Source: Dasypus novemcinctus (lineage: Eukaryota > Chordata > Mammalia > Cingulata > Dasypodidae). From it: a stretch of 64,000 bases of DNA. Shown here piece after piece: positions 47,601-59,600 of the stretch. The stretch is taken from the NCBI RefSeq assembly GCF_030445035.2, contig NC_080695.1:53957954-54021953 (forward strand), in the 5' to 3' direction. Each line of letters opens with the position of its first letter. Position 1 is the first letter of the stretch. The position numbers and the translations under genes are program-made. Under the pieces are notes generated by a model. The model was not told the DNA's origin and did not search any database. It was given only the letters and a program-made list of their open reading frames with translations.

Positions 47601-50600
47601 GGCACATAGGAACCCAGGAAGCCTGAACCCTCACAGACGTCGGCAGCCAACTTGCTCCAAATAGACTTGGGTGAGGGAAGTAACTTATGCTTTATGGTCT
47701 GGTATCTGTAAGCTCCTACCCCAAATAAATACCCTTTATAAAAACCAACCAATTTCTGGTATTTTGCATTAGCACCCCTTTGACTGACGAATACATATGG
47801 GAGCCTCTTATATTTTTAATGTAACATTTTTTGTGATCTATGTATCTTTTTCTTAAAAAGACAAAAAATTAAAAAAAAAAAAGTTGTCCTGCATGACATT
47901 GCAGTGCTAGATACAGGCTATTGTATATTTTGTCATAACCTACACAATTGTACAGGACAGAGTGTAAACTATAAACTGTAGTTCATGGTTAGTAGCAATA
48001 CTTCAATATGTGTTCATCAATTGTAATAAATATACCACACTAATGAAGGATGTTGTTAATGTGGGAAAAAGTAGGGGGGAGGGAGGAGGGCATATGGGAA
48101 TCCCTTATAATTTTTATGTAACATTTATGTAATCTAAAGCTTCTTTGAAAATAATATTTAATTTAAAAAAAGGAAAAAAGGTAAATAATATTTTGTTTAG
48201 GGGACAAAAAAGAAAAAGAAACTTGATACATACCAACCAAATGCAAAATGTAGTCCCTTTGTGGATTCTGATTTGAACAACCCTACTGTAAAAAGACTCT
48301 TATGGGGACAACTGGGGAAATTTGAATATGGACTGAATATTAGATGACATTAAAGAATTACATTTTTGGGAAGTGGATATGGCTCAAGCAATTGGGCTCC
48401 TATCTACCATATAGGAGGTCCAGGGTTTGATACCCAGGGCCTCCTGGTGAAGGCAAGCCGGCCTATGTGGTGAGCTGGCCCACACGGAGTGCTGGCCTGT
48501 GCGGAGTGCTGGCCCACGTGGAGAGCTAGTACAGCACACAGCAGACCAGGTAGCTAAGGTGGCGCAAGAGAGTGATTGCCTCTCTCCCACTCCGGAAGGT
48601 GCCAGGATCGGTTCCTGGAGTCACCTAATAAGAATTCAAGTAGACACAGAAGAACACACAGCAAATGGACAGAGAGAGCAGACAATGGAGGGAGGGGGGA
48701 GAAATAAATAAATCTTTGAAAAAAAATTATGTTTTCTTTTAAGTATGATGATGTTTTTATGGTTATATTTCTTAAAAGTCTTTATCTCTTAAAGATACAT
48801 ATAGAAGTTTTACAGGTGAAATATAAAAAGCCTAGAATTTGCTTTAAAATATCACAGAGATTTGCAAGAAAATGAGTATACACAAATGTGGATTGCCAGT
48901 GAGGCTCAGTGGTGAGCATTTGGGGTTCCTTGTACTGTTCTCTTTATTTTAGATTAGGTTTGGAAATTTCTGTTATAAAATATTTAAAAGGGGGGGAGTA
49001 CTGGAAAGGTCCTATGAGACTTACATTAATGATCTGTTCGTGGAGCAGTCTGATCATAATCTTCCTTCCCTCTGTGATTTGCCAGTAAAGATAGGTGATG
49101 ATTCTGGAAAAGAAGGGGAGAGAGAATAACATTCACTCTTGCCAATGATTCGCAGGCTCTGGATTTCAATTGGGTGGAAAGGCTTGCTAATGGATTTTCT
49201 GAAAAGTTGCGTCAGGGCAAGTTGTGGGTTACATACATTTGAGCGTCGTTCTCCACCTGGTTGCACCTGGACTCACCTGGGAGGGGGAAAAAAGACTAGT
49301 GCTGTGGCCCCTCCTCAGCCCAATTCATTGAGCTTCTCTGGGTATGGGGCCCAGCCATCAGCATTGTGAAGAGCTCTGCAGGTGATTCTAAGGTGCAGCC
49401 AGAGTTTGTGAATCACTGCACTGGACAGTGCGGCTCAAACTTCAATATGATACAGATTTCCTAAGGGGTTTGTTAAAATGCAGATTGATTTCATAGGGTC
49501 TGGGGTGGGGCCTAAGTTTCTGCATTTCTGGCACGTTCGCCAGCAAATTAGAAGTTTGGAGGAACAAGGCACTAGAAGAACTCATCATTTGAAGAAGGTT
49601 ATTGACAGCCTAGTGTTGGGGAGGGGGGATGGCCCAGGTTCTAACTGGCTCTGCCACGTGGGACTTGTGTCTATAGGTTACCCCTCCTCTGTCTCTTCTC
49701 TCCCATTTGTAAAATCAGTAAAATCCCATCTGCTCTGGAATCTAGATCAACTGGTTCCCATGGTCCATGTGTTTGAGTTGTGCCTCTCTCCACGTGGAGC
49801 TGTAATCTCAAATGCCATCAGGGCTAGGAACCACCATTATTGAGCCAACCAATTGCTTCCCTGCAGGAAAATAGGCCTAGCCTTGACAGATCTCTACTGT
49901 TTCACAAGAAACCAGAAATCAAAAAAAAATTTTTCAATTTGAAAATTAAAACAACAAGAAACCCACAGCACTAAGGGGGTAACATGCTGCAGGGGAGAGT
50001 TGGTTCTAGAGCTGCCAATCTGCTTAACCCCTTGGCACATTTTCCTTCTGAAAAATGATTTAGAGTTTATATATTTTGGGTGTCAATCAAGCTCTGCCTT
50101 TCTTAGTATCCTTAACCTAGGAGTTTCTAAGGTAAACTTACAGGAATTTGTGAGTGTTTCGTGGTGAGCTACCATAAAGAGGAAGCAGTGATGTCCTGGA
50201 AAGAACATGGGACATGGGAGCAGTGGCACCTGGATCACCCTTTACGAGAGGTGGGGTGTCGGTTCCTCTTCTGTAGAATGCTAATAATAATAACACCAAC
50301 TACTTAACTTCCTTAGGGTGGGTTGGAGATATCAACTGGGGTCAACAGAGTGACAGATTATTTGTGTAAAGTCTACTGCGCACAACCAAGGGATTATTCC
50401 TGTTACTACTCAGTCCTGACTCTAAAGGAGTGGTGAGACCCAGCATAGGAAGGAGGCCAGCCGAGGGAAACTACCAAGGAAGCAGACTCCAGAGACAAAA
50501 TGGAGCACACTCAACCATCCTTGCCTAGAGGTCCTTCCATGGTTACCACCCAGTGAGGAGAGCCCATGACATAAGACCCAACTGAGCTCAGAGAGAAGGG

Positions 50601-53600
50601 AAGGAGTACTTATTAGATTTCCCCGCAGAGATCACAGAAAAAAATGTCTTTTCTCTCATGCAATTATTGTGGTTTGAGGAAAGAGGCACCAAGTGCACAG
50701 CTACGGTCATAACAAAGCCAAGGCTGCAGATGTGGCAGAACGCATATCACAAAGAAGTGACCAAATTTTGGGGAACTTTCCAATGACAATAATCAATAAT
50801 TTGCAGAAGTTTCTAAACACTGGTCCATGAGGACCTAAGAATCACTCGGGAAAGCTTAGCAAATAGAGTTTTTGAATCCCTGGGAGTGGACTAAACATTG
50901 TATCAAAATCTCTAAGGAATGAAGAGGGTGGTTTACAGTAGGAAAATTCATGTTTTTGAAAAAAACTTCCTAGATAATTCTGACATGAGTCTGGGAACTA
51001 CTAACTATGAGTGAAGACACTGATTCTGGCGGTGCCTTTGGCTCGCCTGGTAAAATCCAGGTGAGTTAAAACAATTCCACAGGCCCTTAGAGTTGCCGCA
51101 GACTTCAGAGGACATCTGCTCCAACCACCCATCATTTGCAAGAATTTCTTTTGGAGCAACTCTCTCCCAACTACCAGTTTTTGGAGAACCATTGTCATGT
51201 TTTTTTTCCTTATTGACTTATTACCTATATGTTTCTACTTAATATTTTTCTTTAAAATGGCTGACATTTGGACTTAAATGTACCCCATATTTGGATTTCG
51301 TTATCTATAACTGCCTCAACACCTTTCCTTGGATGTCTGATAGTCATCCCAAATTTAACATGTCCACAACAGTTCCTGCCCCACCTGCTGTCTTCACAGC
51401 AGAAGTAATGGCAAATTCATTCATTCTTCCAGTTGCTCAGGTACAAAATCTGTTGGTTATTCTTAACTCCATCTCTCATGCCTCACAAATAATTCTTCAA
51501 GAAATCAATTTTCTCTGCCTTCAAAAGATTAAATATATCCAGAAGCTGGCCATGTCTTACTCCACCCCTGCAACTGCCCAGGGGTAAGCCACACCTGGGT
51601 TATTACAAAAATCTCCTAAACTAGTCTCCCTGTTTCACCTCTTGCCCCATCCACAGTCACTTTTTCAGCATGGTAGGCAGAGCAATTCTTTTCCAACCTA
51701 ACTCAGATCATGTCTCTCTTCTGCTGAAAATCTTGCAATAGTTCACTTCAAGTAAAAGCCACAGTTCTCAGATTGCTCCCCAAACCCTATCTCCAATCTT
51801 ACTCTCTCCCTTCTCCACTGTTCACTCCCCACGGTACCCCTGGCTTCCTCCTGGCCTCAAATTCACCAGGCATGCTCCCAGTTTAGGGCTTTTACATGTA
51901 CAGCTTCTGCCTGGAACTCTCTCCCAATGTATGTCCATGCCCTGACATCTCCATCAAGGGACCACATCACTCAATCTTCCTTCCCTTCTGGCTTCCAGGT
52001 GGGCACAGCCATTGGGAGACACTGGCAGGAGACTGAAGGAAAAGAGGGAGGGAGAAAGTCGGGCATTGATGTCCATTGCATCCTGCCTGCCCGGAAGTGG
52101 CCCCTCCTTATGGCCCCAACAAGTCCCAGTCTCTGGTAGCCTCTTCCCCTCCCTTGCTCCTTCAGGCCTCGTGGCCACAGAAGCTTCCCACCTTTGCTTC
52201 CCTCAGGGTACTTCACCTTCCCTTGCTGCAACTACTAACCTGCCCATATTCTCTTTAGGAAATGGTCTTCAAACTCTTTGATTGAGCCATCTACTTCCTG
52301 CTAGAACCCCACATAATAAAGGCAGGATAAAATCTATCCCATCAACGAGGATAAAGACCAAATCAGATGAGAAAGTAACAGAATAGAAGGTGATACTACT
52401 ACTATTATTATTGGAGTGCCAATCTTTATAATGAAAATGGACCTTGTTTGATTCAGCCTGGCTTTTAATGGGACTTACTTTTTTTTAAAACATGTACCCT
52501 TCTTCCATATACATGTTAATGTGTCTGAAATTACAGTGTATCTTACAGTTGATGTGTGCATTGAGTGTGGTAGTTAGTGTTTCTGATTTCCCCAGACAGC
52601 TGTCATTAGGTTAATGACACCTCTCAGCATTGATGGTGTTTTGGTAGAGAAAAATTCAGAAGCAAATACAACACCTTATATATCAATAATGCCCAAACCA
52701 CTTTTTTCTCAAACCATTTTAACATATGACAATCTCAGAAGGAAAATATGATTTTCCTAAGCATTCTTGCATTCACTTTTTCATTTTATGCTCATGTCTT
52801 GTCTTAAAGAGAGACAACAGGTATTGCTTTCTTCATACAAAAGGCAAAGAAACCAGGACAAAAAGATATTAAATAACTGTTTTTAAAAATTCATTCAAGG
52901 GTAGATTCAGGATCACGGAGGACACTGTGCTCTGCCGTGTTGCTTCTTCATCTCAAGAGGATGAGATGTCTACATTTAGTACCCATGCCCCCAACCCACC
53001 ACCATCCCCAGCTGCTTTTGGCTCTCCCCTCCTGGTTTCCCAAGATGTCCCACTTACAGCACAATAAGGGTGAGGATGAAAAAGAAGTGCACACTTCCAA
53101 TGAGATTCCGGTAGATCCAAACAACCCACAGGTAGCTGGGCCTTTTACTGAGTGTATCGATCCAAAGGTAGATGGAGTTTATGATGGTAGACAGACCTCG
53201 AAAGGGACCACAGGAATCTGAAGGCTTCAGTCTGGTAAAACATGGAACAGAAGAGCATCTTTAGCATGAGGCCCTGGTAGAGTTTATTCTAGAATCAGGA
53301 TGTCCTTTCTGGGCACCTGGCCCAGAAATAGTCACTCTTACCTGCTCCATCCACATTCCCCTTCCAAAGGAAGCTCTAGCGCTCCCAGCCTTGGCTGGAG
53401 TGTTTTGTACCCATGCACTCTGATTGGACCGGATCCTGATCTGACAGTGGCCAACCCAAAGCAGGAGGTGACCAGGTGGTACCCTAGCTTGAAGGAATGA
53501 ACTGGGGCCCTTGGATTCTCTTTCTTGGGAACTTGAACTAAGAAATTCAAATAAGGGAGCCTGTTAGCTAAGGTAGCAGAAGTTGTAGCTTCAATGACTA

Positions 53601-56600
53601 TGTGCACGCAGTCATTATGAATGCGTAGCAACTAGAGGGCAGCAAGGAAATAACTGATTAGGAAGAGAGAGAGGATAGTAGGGGAGAGATGCAAGGACAT
53701 CAAGAAACAGAGTAAACTGCCCTGCTACTGGTGGCTCCAGTTCCCCATGTACGCTACTGAAATCAGCTTCCTTGTTTGTTCATTCAGTCTACAAAACATC
53801 ATTCAACTTGGACTAGGCTGGGTAGGCCTGGGGATTCCATAGCAAACAAGACATACATGGCCCATGCCCTTTTGGGGGACGATGGGTCATTGATGAGTAA
53901 ACAAAGCATTTCTGACTGTGAACGGTGGAATAGAGAAAAGGAACTCAGCCTCAAGAGAGGGAAGAGGTGGGCAAGGACTGTGGACAGGATGGCCAGAAGT
54001 CCAGATCCTGGAGGTGACTTTTGTGCTGAGAACCAGCAAGTGGGAAGACAGTGGCAGCAGTAGGGGGCAAAGGGTATGGGGAGAACATGCCCAGCAGAGA
54101 GCCCTGCCCTATGTGGAAGGAAGACAGAGCAGTGTGGATGGGGTCCCAAAGGGAAATAAGGTTGGAGAAGGTAGGAGTCAGGCGGACAGAGCTTTTCAGG
54201 TCACTGGGAGGAAGTTCTGTTCTTGAGATGGAGGAAGGGCCTCTCCCCCATCTGGGAAACGTCAGGACACCATGGAAGTGAGGAAGTTGCTTGGGTCATG
54301 ACTGTGGGCATCTCTTGTTTTTAGTGTCCATCAATTACCAAGGGAACTCGGATTCAACAGTCCCTCACTCTGTCTCCAAAACAGCACCCCAAGATCCCAT
54401 CTCGTACCTCCAGATGACGATGGCCAAGGTGCACAGGACTCCCGTGAAGGAGGGGAAAAAGAGCAAGAAGATGAAGAAGGTCATCATCTGCGAGGCCCGC
54501 CAGGCTTTGCTCGGAGGCTGGAAATTCATCATCAGGCTGATCTAAAGGGAGACAAGCAGCCCATCTCCCAATGGCTGCCAGGAGAGCAGGCCAAAGGGAC
54601 CCCCCCCCCCCCCGAGGCCCGACACCCGTTTCCTGATCCCCTTCCCAGGCCCTCCCGGGTCACAGGTGTCTAAGCAAAGCGGGTCGGTTCCAATCTTCCA
54701 ACTGACTCACATTTTTGACGTAAAACATGATGAGAAGAGTAATCATTTGGATAAAGGGCAGCAGAGGGCAGAAGAAGATTCCAATCCTGCAAGGGAGCGA
54801 GGGTGAATGTGAGACCAGAGGAGATGCAGCAGGGAGGGGAAGGGCTGGTATTGGGGTGTGGTGAGAAGGGGCGCCAGGGAGGTTACTCCCGTCATAGCCA
54901 ACCTAGCAGACTCCGCCCACAGCCTGCATCCTCACTGCTCTCTTCCAAGCCTTGGAAAAATGATTCTGCAGAGGCCCCCAGCCTCTAAGCCAATGATGTA
55001 CTAGTTCCAAAGTGTGGGGCAGGTCTTCCTCCCCTCCCGCCTCCGTGGCATTCAAGGAGGTCTGAGGTCTGCAGGAAGGAGGTGCTGATTGCATTGAGTG
55101 GCATGTGAGAAAGGCACTCCCTCTGAAATTCTCCTTCCGTGCTTCTGACGGCCAAAAGGAGGCCATCTCAGGTCGCTGCTAGACCATCTTGAACCCCTAA
55201 CTCGTGCCAACCTCCCATTTTAAAAAAGAGGGAGTAAGTTTTAGACTCAGAGCCTTGGCAGGCCAGAGCCTCTGGCTAGGATTTGTCTGTTTTTGAAGAA
55301 ATTGCTTTTCTTTTTCTAGTTACTTGTGATGTATGCCCAATGACATAGGGTTTCCATTTATTATTGTACAATGAAGACTCTTTTTGAAAGTGTATTTAAT
55401 TTTTTAAAAGGCAGGCAATTCAAAAGAAAATGTTAAGTAACTATTATTTTAGTGAAAATAGTAAGTAAATAATAATAGGTTGAAACACAGATATGCCAAA
55501 AAATAACCAGGTTGGTGTGCAAATGGCGAAAGTTTGAGAGATAGTTTCCCACCCTGTCTCTACCACTCTCCCTAACATACATGCCCATTCTGTCATTGTA
55601 TTACCTTGTTTTAAAACTCATCATCAAAGACAGTATTCTCCTAAAACCCACAGAGGCTAAATCTAAATGAGTGTGCTTCTGATTATGCTTATTCATGACT
55701 TATTAACAAAACCCTAAAAACACAGAATAATGGCCATGCCTAACTGTGTCCCTCTGCCCTCACTGCTCATATCTCCCTTTGGAAACTCTGTCAAGTGGTC
55801 CGTAGTTAGGGGCTCTAGAATTAAAGAAGCCTGCAGCCAAGTAAGCACTCAATAAATCAGAGCTAATATTATTATTACACTGTCTCCGACAGTTTACACA
55901 CATTATTTCTTAAAAAACAAAAACGAAAACTTAGAGGTTCTCGAATGGAAAACAATAGCCATAATACCATACTAAGAACACATTTCTGAGCCAGGTACCC
56001 CCAAAGCACTTTAAGACATACATTTTTTCATTCAATCCTCACCACAACCCTGGGAAGTAGGCACTATAATCCCCTCATTTAAAATTTAGAAAACTAAGGT
56101 GTACAGAGTGTTGAATAACTTGCCCAGAGACAAGCTGGTGATTGACAGAACACAGGCGTGAATGACCCCTTGTAAACTGCCAAGTGCTCTCAGATCAAAC
56201 TGCCAGGAGGTGATCAGGTGGGGTATAAATGTATCCCCTAAATTACAGAAACTAAAAACCCTTACTAGCTCTAAAATAAATTCCTTGACGTTAGTGAGTT
56301 GTTTGCAAACAGCCAAACCAGCCAGAGTACCTTATCCCCAAAAGCAGGAAAATAAAACACATCATGGTTGTCTGGCATATTGGCGTTTGCAAACCAGTTT
56401 TCATATATTATCTCATTGAATCCTCAAACACTATCTGAAGGCAGCTGTCACTGCATGCATTTTATAGATGAGGAGTCTGAGGCTCAGAGTGGCTCAGTGA
56501 TCTGCCAGGGAGTGAGGGGCAGCACCAGCACCAGAATCCAGGTGTAGCCAGCTCCAAATCCTCTCCTTTCAAATTTGCAATCTCCCAGCAGATGAAATAT

Positions 56601-59600
56601 GGGAGTGTAATGAACCATCCAGAATCAGCATGTTCATGAATGAATGAATGAGTAGATTGAAGAGTCACTGGCTATTGGTTTGAGGATTCTGGATGAAATT
56701 AGGAAAATAGTTTGATGCAACGAGCTGGCTATTCTCAAGATATACACAGTTGCTAAAACAAAGGCCCCATGAGTTGGTACATCAGTAAATGAAGCAGGCC
56801 AGGTATAAGAAATACACAGCCCTCTCTGCCTTTCTGTATCTTCTCACATCTGTTGGGACATGGATGCAAAGTAATATTTTCTACCGTGAGAGGGCAATGA
56901 GAAATGGCAAATTAACAGTGGGGAGGCAACAGTTCAAGGTGGGGACTGTGGCAAACACCCCGGTCAAGGCCCAGCCAAATGGTACCTGAGGGAATGATGC
57001 TCCAGATCTTTCCTTTTCTTGAGAGAAACTAGAAAACCTTAATTTTAGGGGAAAATCTCCTGATGTTTAAAAGCTTGGTATTTAAATCTAAATTTTTAGA
57101 AAAAGCATTCTGTGGGGCAAGCAAGCACGTCAGCAGCTGGAATACGGCCATTGCCTTTGGGCTGGGATCTCCACTCTGGGTTGATTCTTGCCTGAAGCCC
57201 ACAAGGTCTCAGAAAGGCAAAGTATAGTCGGGGTCTCCACTGGTGGCTCTCATATGGCTGGGCTTTGGTGTCACCTGCACCCCTTTAAAAACAACAGATT
57301 CTGGGGCTGCCCCACTGAGAGTTGAGCCCACAAGTCAGGTGGGAACCCCTGGGCACGTTACAGAGCCTCAAAACTTACCACACCAGGGTTTGTGCGTAGA
57401 TCAGTTCTAGGACATTTCTGGCAATGTCGAACTCCTGTAAGCCAAGACTCACGATAAATCGTGTCCCAATGAATCTGCGAAAATGTACTGAGTTTAGTAC
57501 TCAAACCATCAACCCCTTTCTTCAAAGGCTTCCTCCACGACCTCACCAATTTTGAATAAAGTGATAAATTCCCTTGCAAATGTGTGAAAAGTTTCAAGGA
57601 TAAGCATAGTTTTGAGGAAATAATTTCTTTCCTTTTTTTGTCAGTGGAAATCAACACACTTAAAGAGGGGTTTATTATAATGAATTGAGAGAAATGGAAT
57701 TAACGCAATGAGTTCAAATGGGGTATTCCTAAAGTGGTTTAACAAATTTAGAGATCATTTTTATCCTGATAACTTAGACCATCCCACCCACGATTGTGTT
57801 TATATGACTCTTTGCTTATTAAACCGTTTCTTGGGGACCAGATAAACTCAGTAGCCCCCAACTCAATTATATCAAAAAATGTTCAAGCTTGGGTGACTGC
57901 TCTCTAAATCAATGGTATTTCCCTGTTTTTTGAATCCATAAAGAGGAAGTCCAGGTCTCCATTTGCCCTGAGGTGTGCTGAGACCCCATGGCTATCTTCA
58001 CACAGAGGATTGCCAGGAAAACGTTTCTATCAAAAAACTTTTCGGGAAGTGGACTTGGCCCAGTGGTTAGGGCGTCTGTCTACCACATGGGGGGTCCACG
58101 GTTCAAACCCCGGGCCTCCTTGACCCGTGTGGAGCTGGCCCATGCGCAGTGCTGATGCGCGCAAGGAGTGCCGTGCCACGCAGGGGTGTCCCCCGCGTAG
58201 GGGAGCCCCACGCGCAAGGAGTGCACCCATAAGGAGAGCCGCCCAACACGAAAGAAAGTGCAGCCTGCCCAAGAATGGCGCTGCCCACACTTCCCATGCT
58301 GCGTGCCGCTGACGAAAACAGAAGTGGACAAAAGAAACAAGACACAGCAAATAGACACAGAGAACAGACAACCAGGGGAGGGGGGGGAAATTAAAAATAA
58401 ATAAATAAATCTTAAAAAAAAAAAAACTTTCCAACTTTATGCCCAGGCCTACCTAGGATATATCAGTGTGTCAGATGCTGAAATAAGAGTGAAGAACTGG
58501 GCGAAGAAACGTGGCATTCAGCCCACCTACCGAGGACTGAGTCATTGTTTTATGTCATCTCATCACTAGAACCTAAATCAATAACTTACAGGAAATATGC
58601 AAATGTCTACCAAGACTGAGATGCTCATGATATTACTAAAAATACATGGGGAGCAGATGTGGCTCAGCAGTTCAGTGCCTCCCACGTGGGAGGTCCCGGG
58701 TTCAGTTCCCTGGTACCTCCTAAAGAAGACAAACCAGCAATGAGCAGACAATAAGCAGACACAGAACAAAAACAGTGAGCAGACAATAAGGAAAAAAACA
58801 AGCAAATGAGCAGAAAGAAGCAAAAAAAAAAAAAAAAAAAAATGACGAGCAGACAATGAGCAAAAACCAAAACAAGCAGGCAGTGGATGTGGCTCAAACA
58901 GGTGGGTGCCTGCCTCCCACATGGGAGGTCCCAGGTTTCGTTCCCAGTGCCCCCAAAAGAGAAAACAGACAACAAACAGACAGTGAGCAGACAATGAGCG
59001 AAAACAACAAGCAGACAATAACACAAACAATGAGCAAAAAAACCCAACAAGCCAAAACAACTAGCAAACAGATGAGAGAGCCATCTCAGGGGGATGGGGA
59101 AAGAGTTTTTTTTAAAAAAATACATGACCAAATAAATAAGAGGGCCACACATGGGCCGTTGATGACAGTGCCTCAAGTCTGAACACCTGGGACCAAAGAG
59201 AAACCATTTCGTACATTAATTAAATGAAATGAAACCTATAGGGTAAATCTATATGGAAGGACCTGGAAAGATGCCATTTTTGCTTTTAAGAATTATACAT
59301 TGCACAAGCACAACAGTATATGCATAGAAAATACCCGAAGGAATATACACTAAACTTAAAATTACTTATGGTGGATAGGATTTCAAATGGCTCTTGGTTT
59401 CTGGGTCTTATTTCTAGAATGTTTTTTTACAAAGGACAACTGAACCAAATGAACTCTGACAACAGGGCTGTCAGGTCAGGGTGAAATTTTAGTTAATTCA
59501 GAAGGAAACCATATCCCAAAGGACAATAGACTTAGAACAATGCACACTTTGGGTACCCCAGCGACCGATACTTTCCACCCAGCAGGAATCTGGCTCAAGT

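Larger units (their letters stand above)
42908..49024 (-). other. TMC5 intron, 6.1 kb, repeat-rich
   Basis: Holds a MIR (43795-44015), a tRNA-related SINE monomer (44033), DAS-SINE copy 7, an old L1 end (45310), the L1/LTR stack (46430-48182), an older L1 end (48183-48995) and DAS-SINE copy 8. 42908-43790, 44150-44880 and 45740-46430 are unrecognised. Confidence 0.7.
49104..53057 (-). other. TMC5 intron with L2 and MER5 pieces
   Basis: Holds MER5-like elements (49380-49525, 50810-51005), MIRs (49625-49740, 50165-50345) and an L2 (51340-52010). 52030-53057 is unrecognised. Confidence 0.6.
54787..57378 (-). other. TMC5 intron with MIRs
   Basis: Contains antisense MIRs (55985-56165, 56385-56550) and a MER5-like element (57240-57360). 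54790-55980 and 56560-57240 are unrecognised. Confidence 0.6.

Noticed and set aside
58730-59060. CRISPR-like or satellite array
   Set aside because: The CAGACAATGAG-type units are irregular linker DNA of a SINE, without regular repeats and spacers. The host is a mammal.
58578-59176. 160-170 codon antisense frames over the dimeric SINE
   Set aside because: Low-complexity Phe/Leu/Cys-rich readings of CAGACAA-type repeats within a mobile element.
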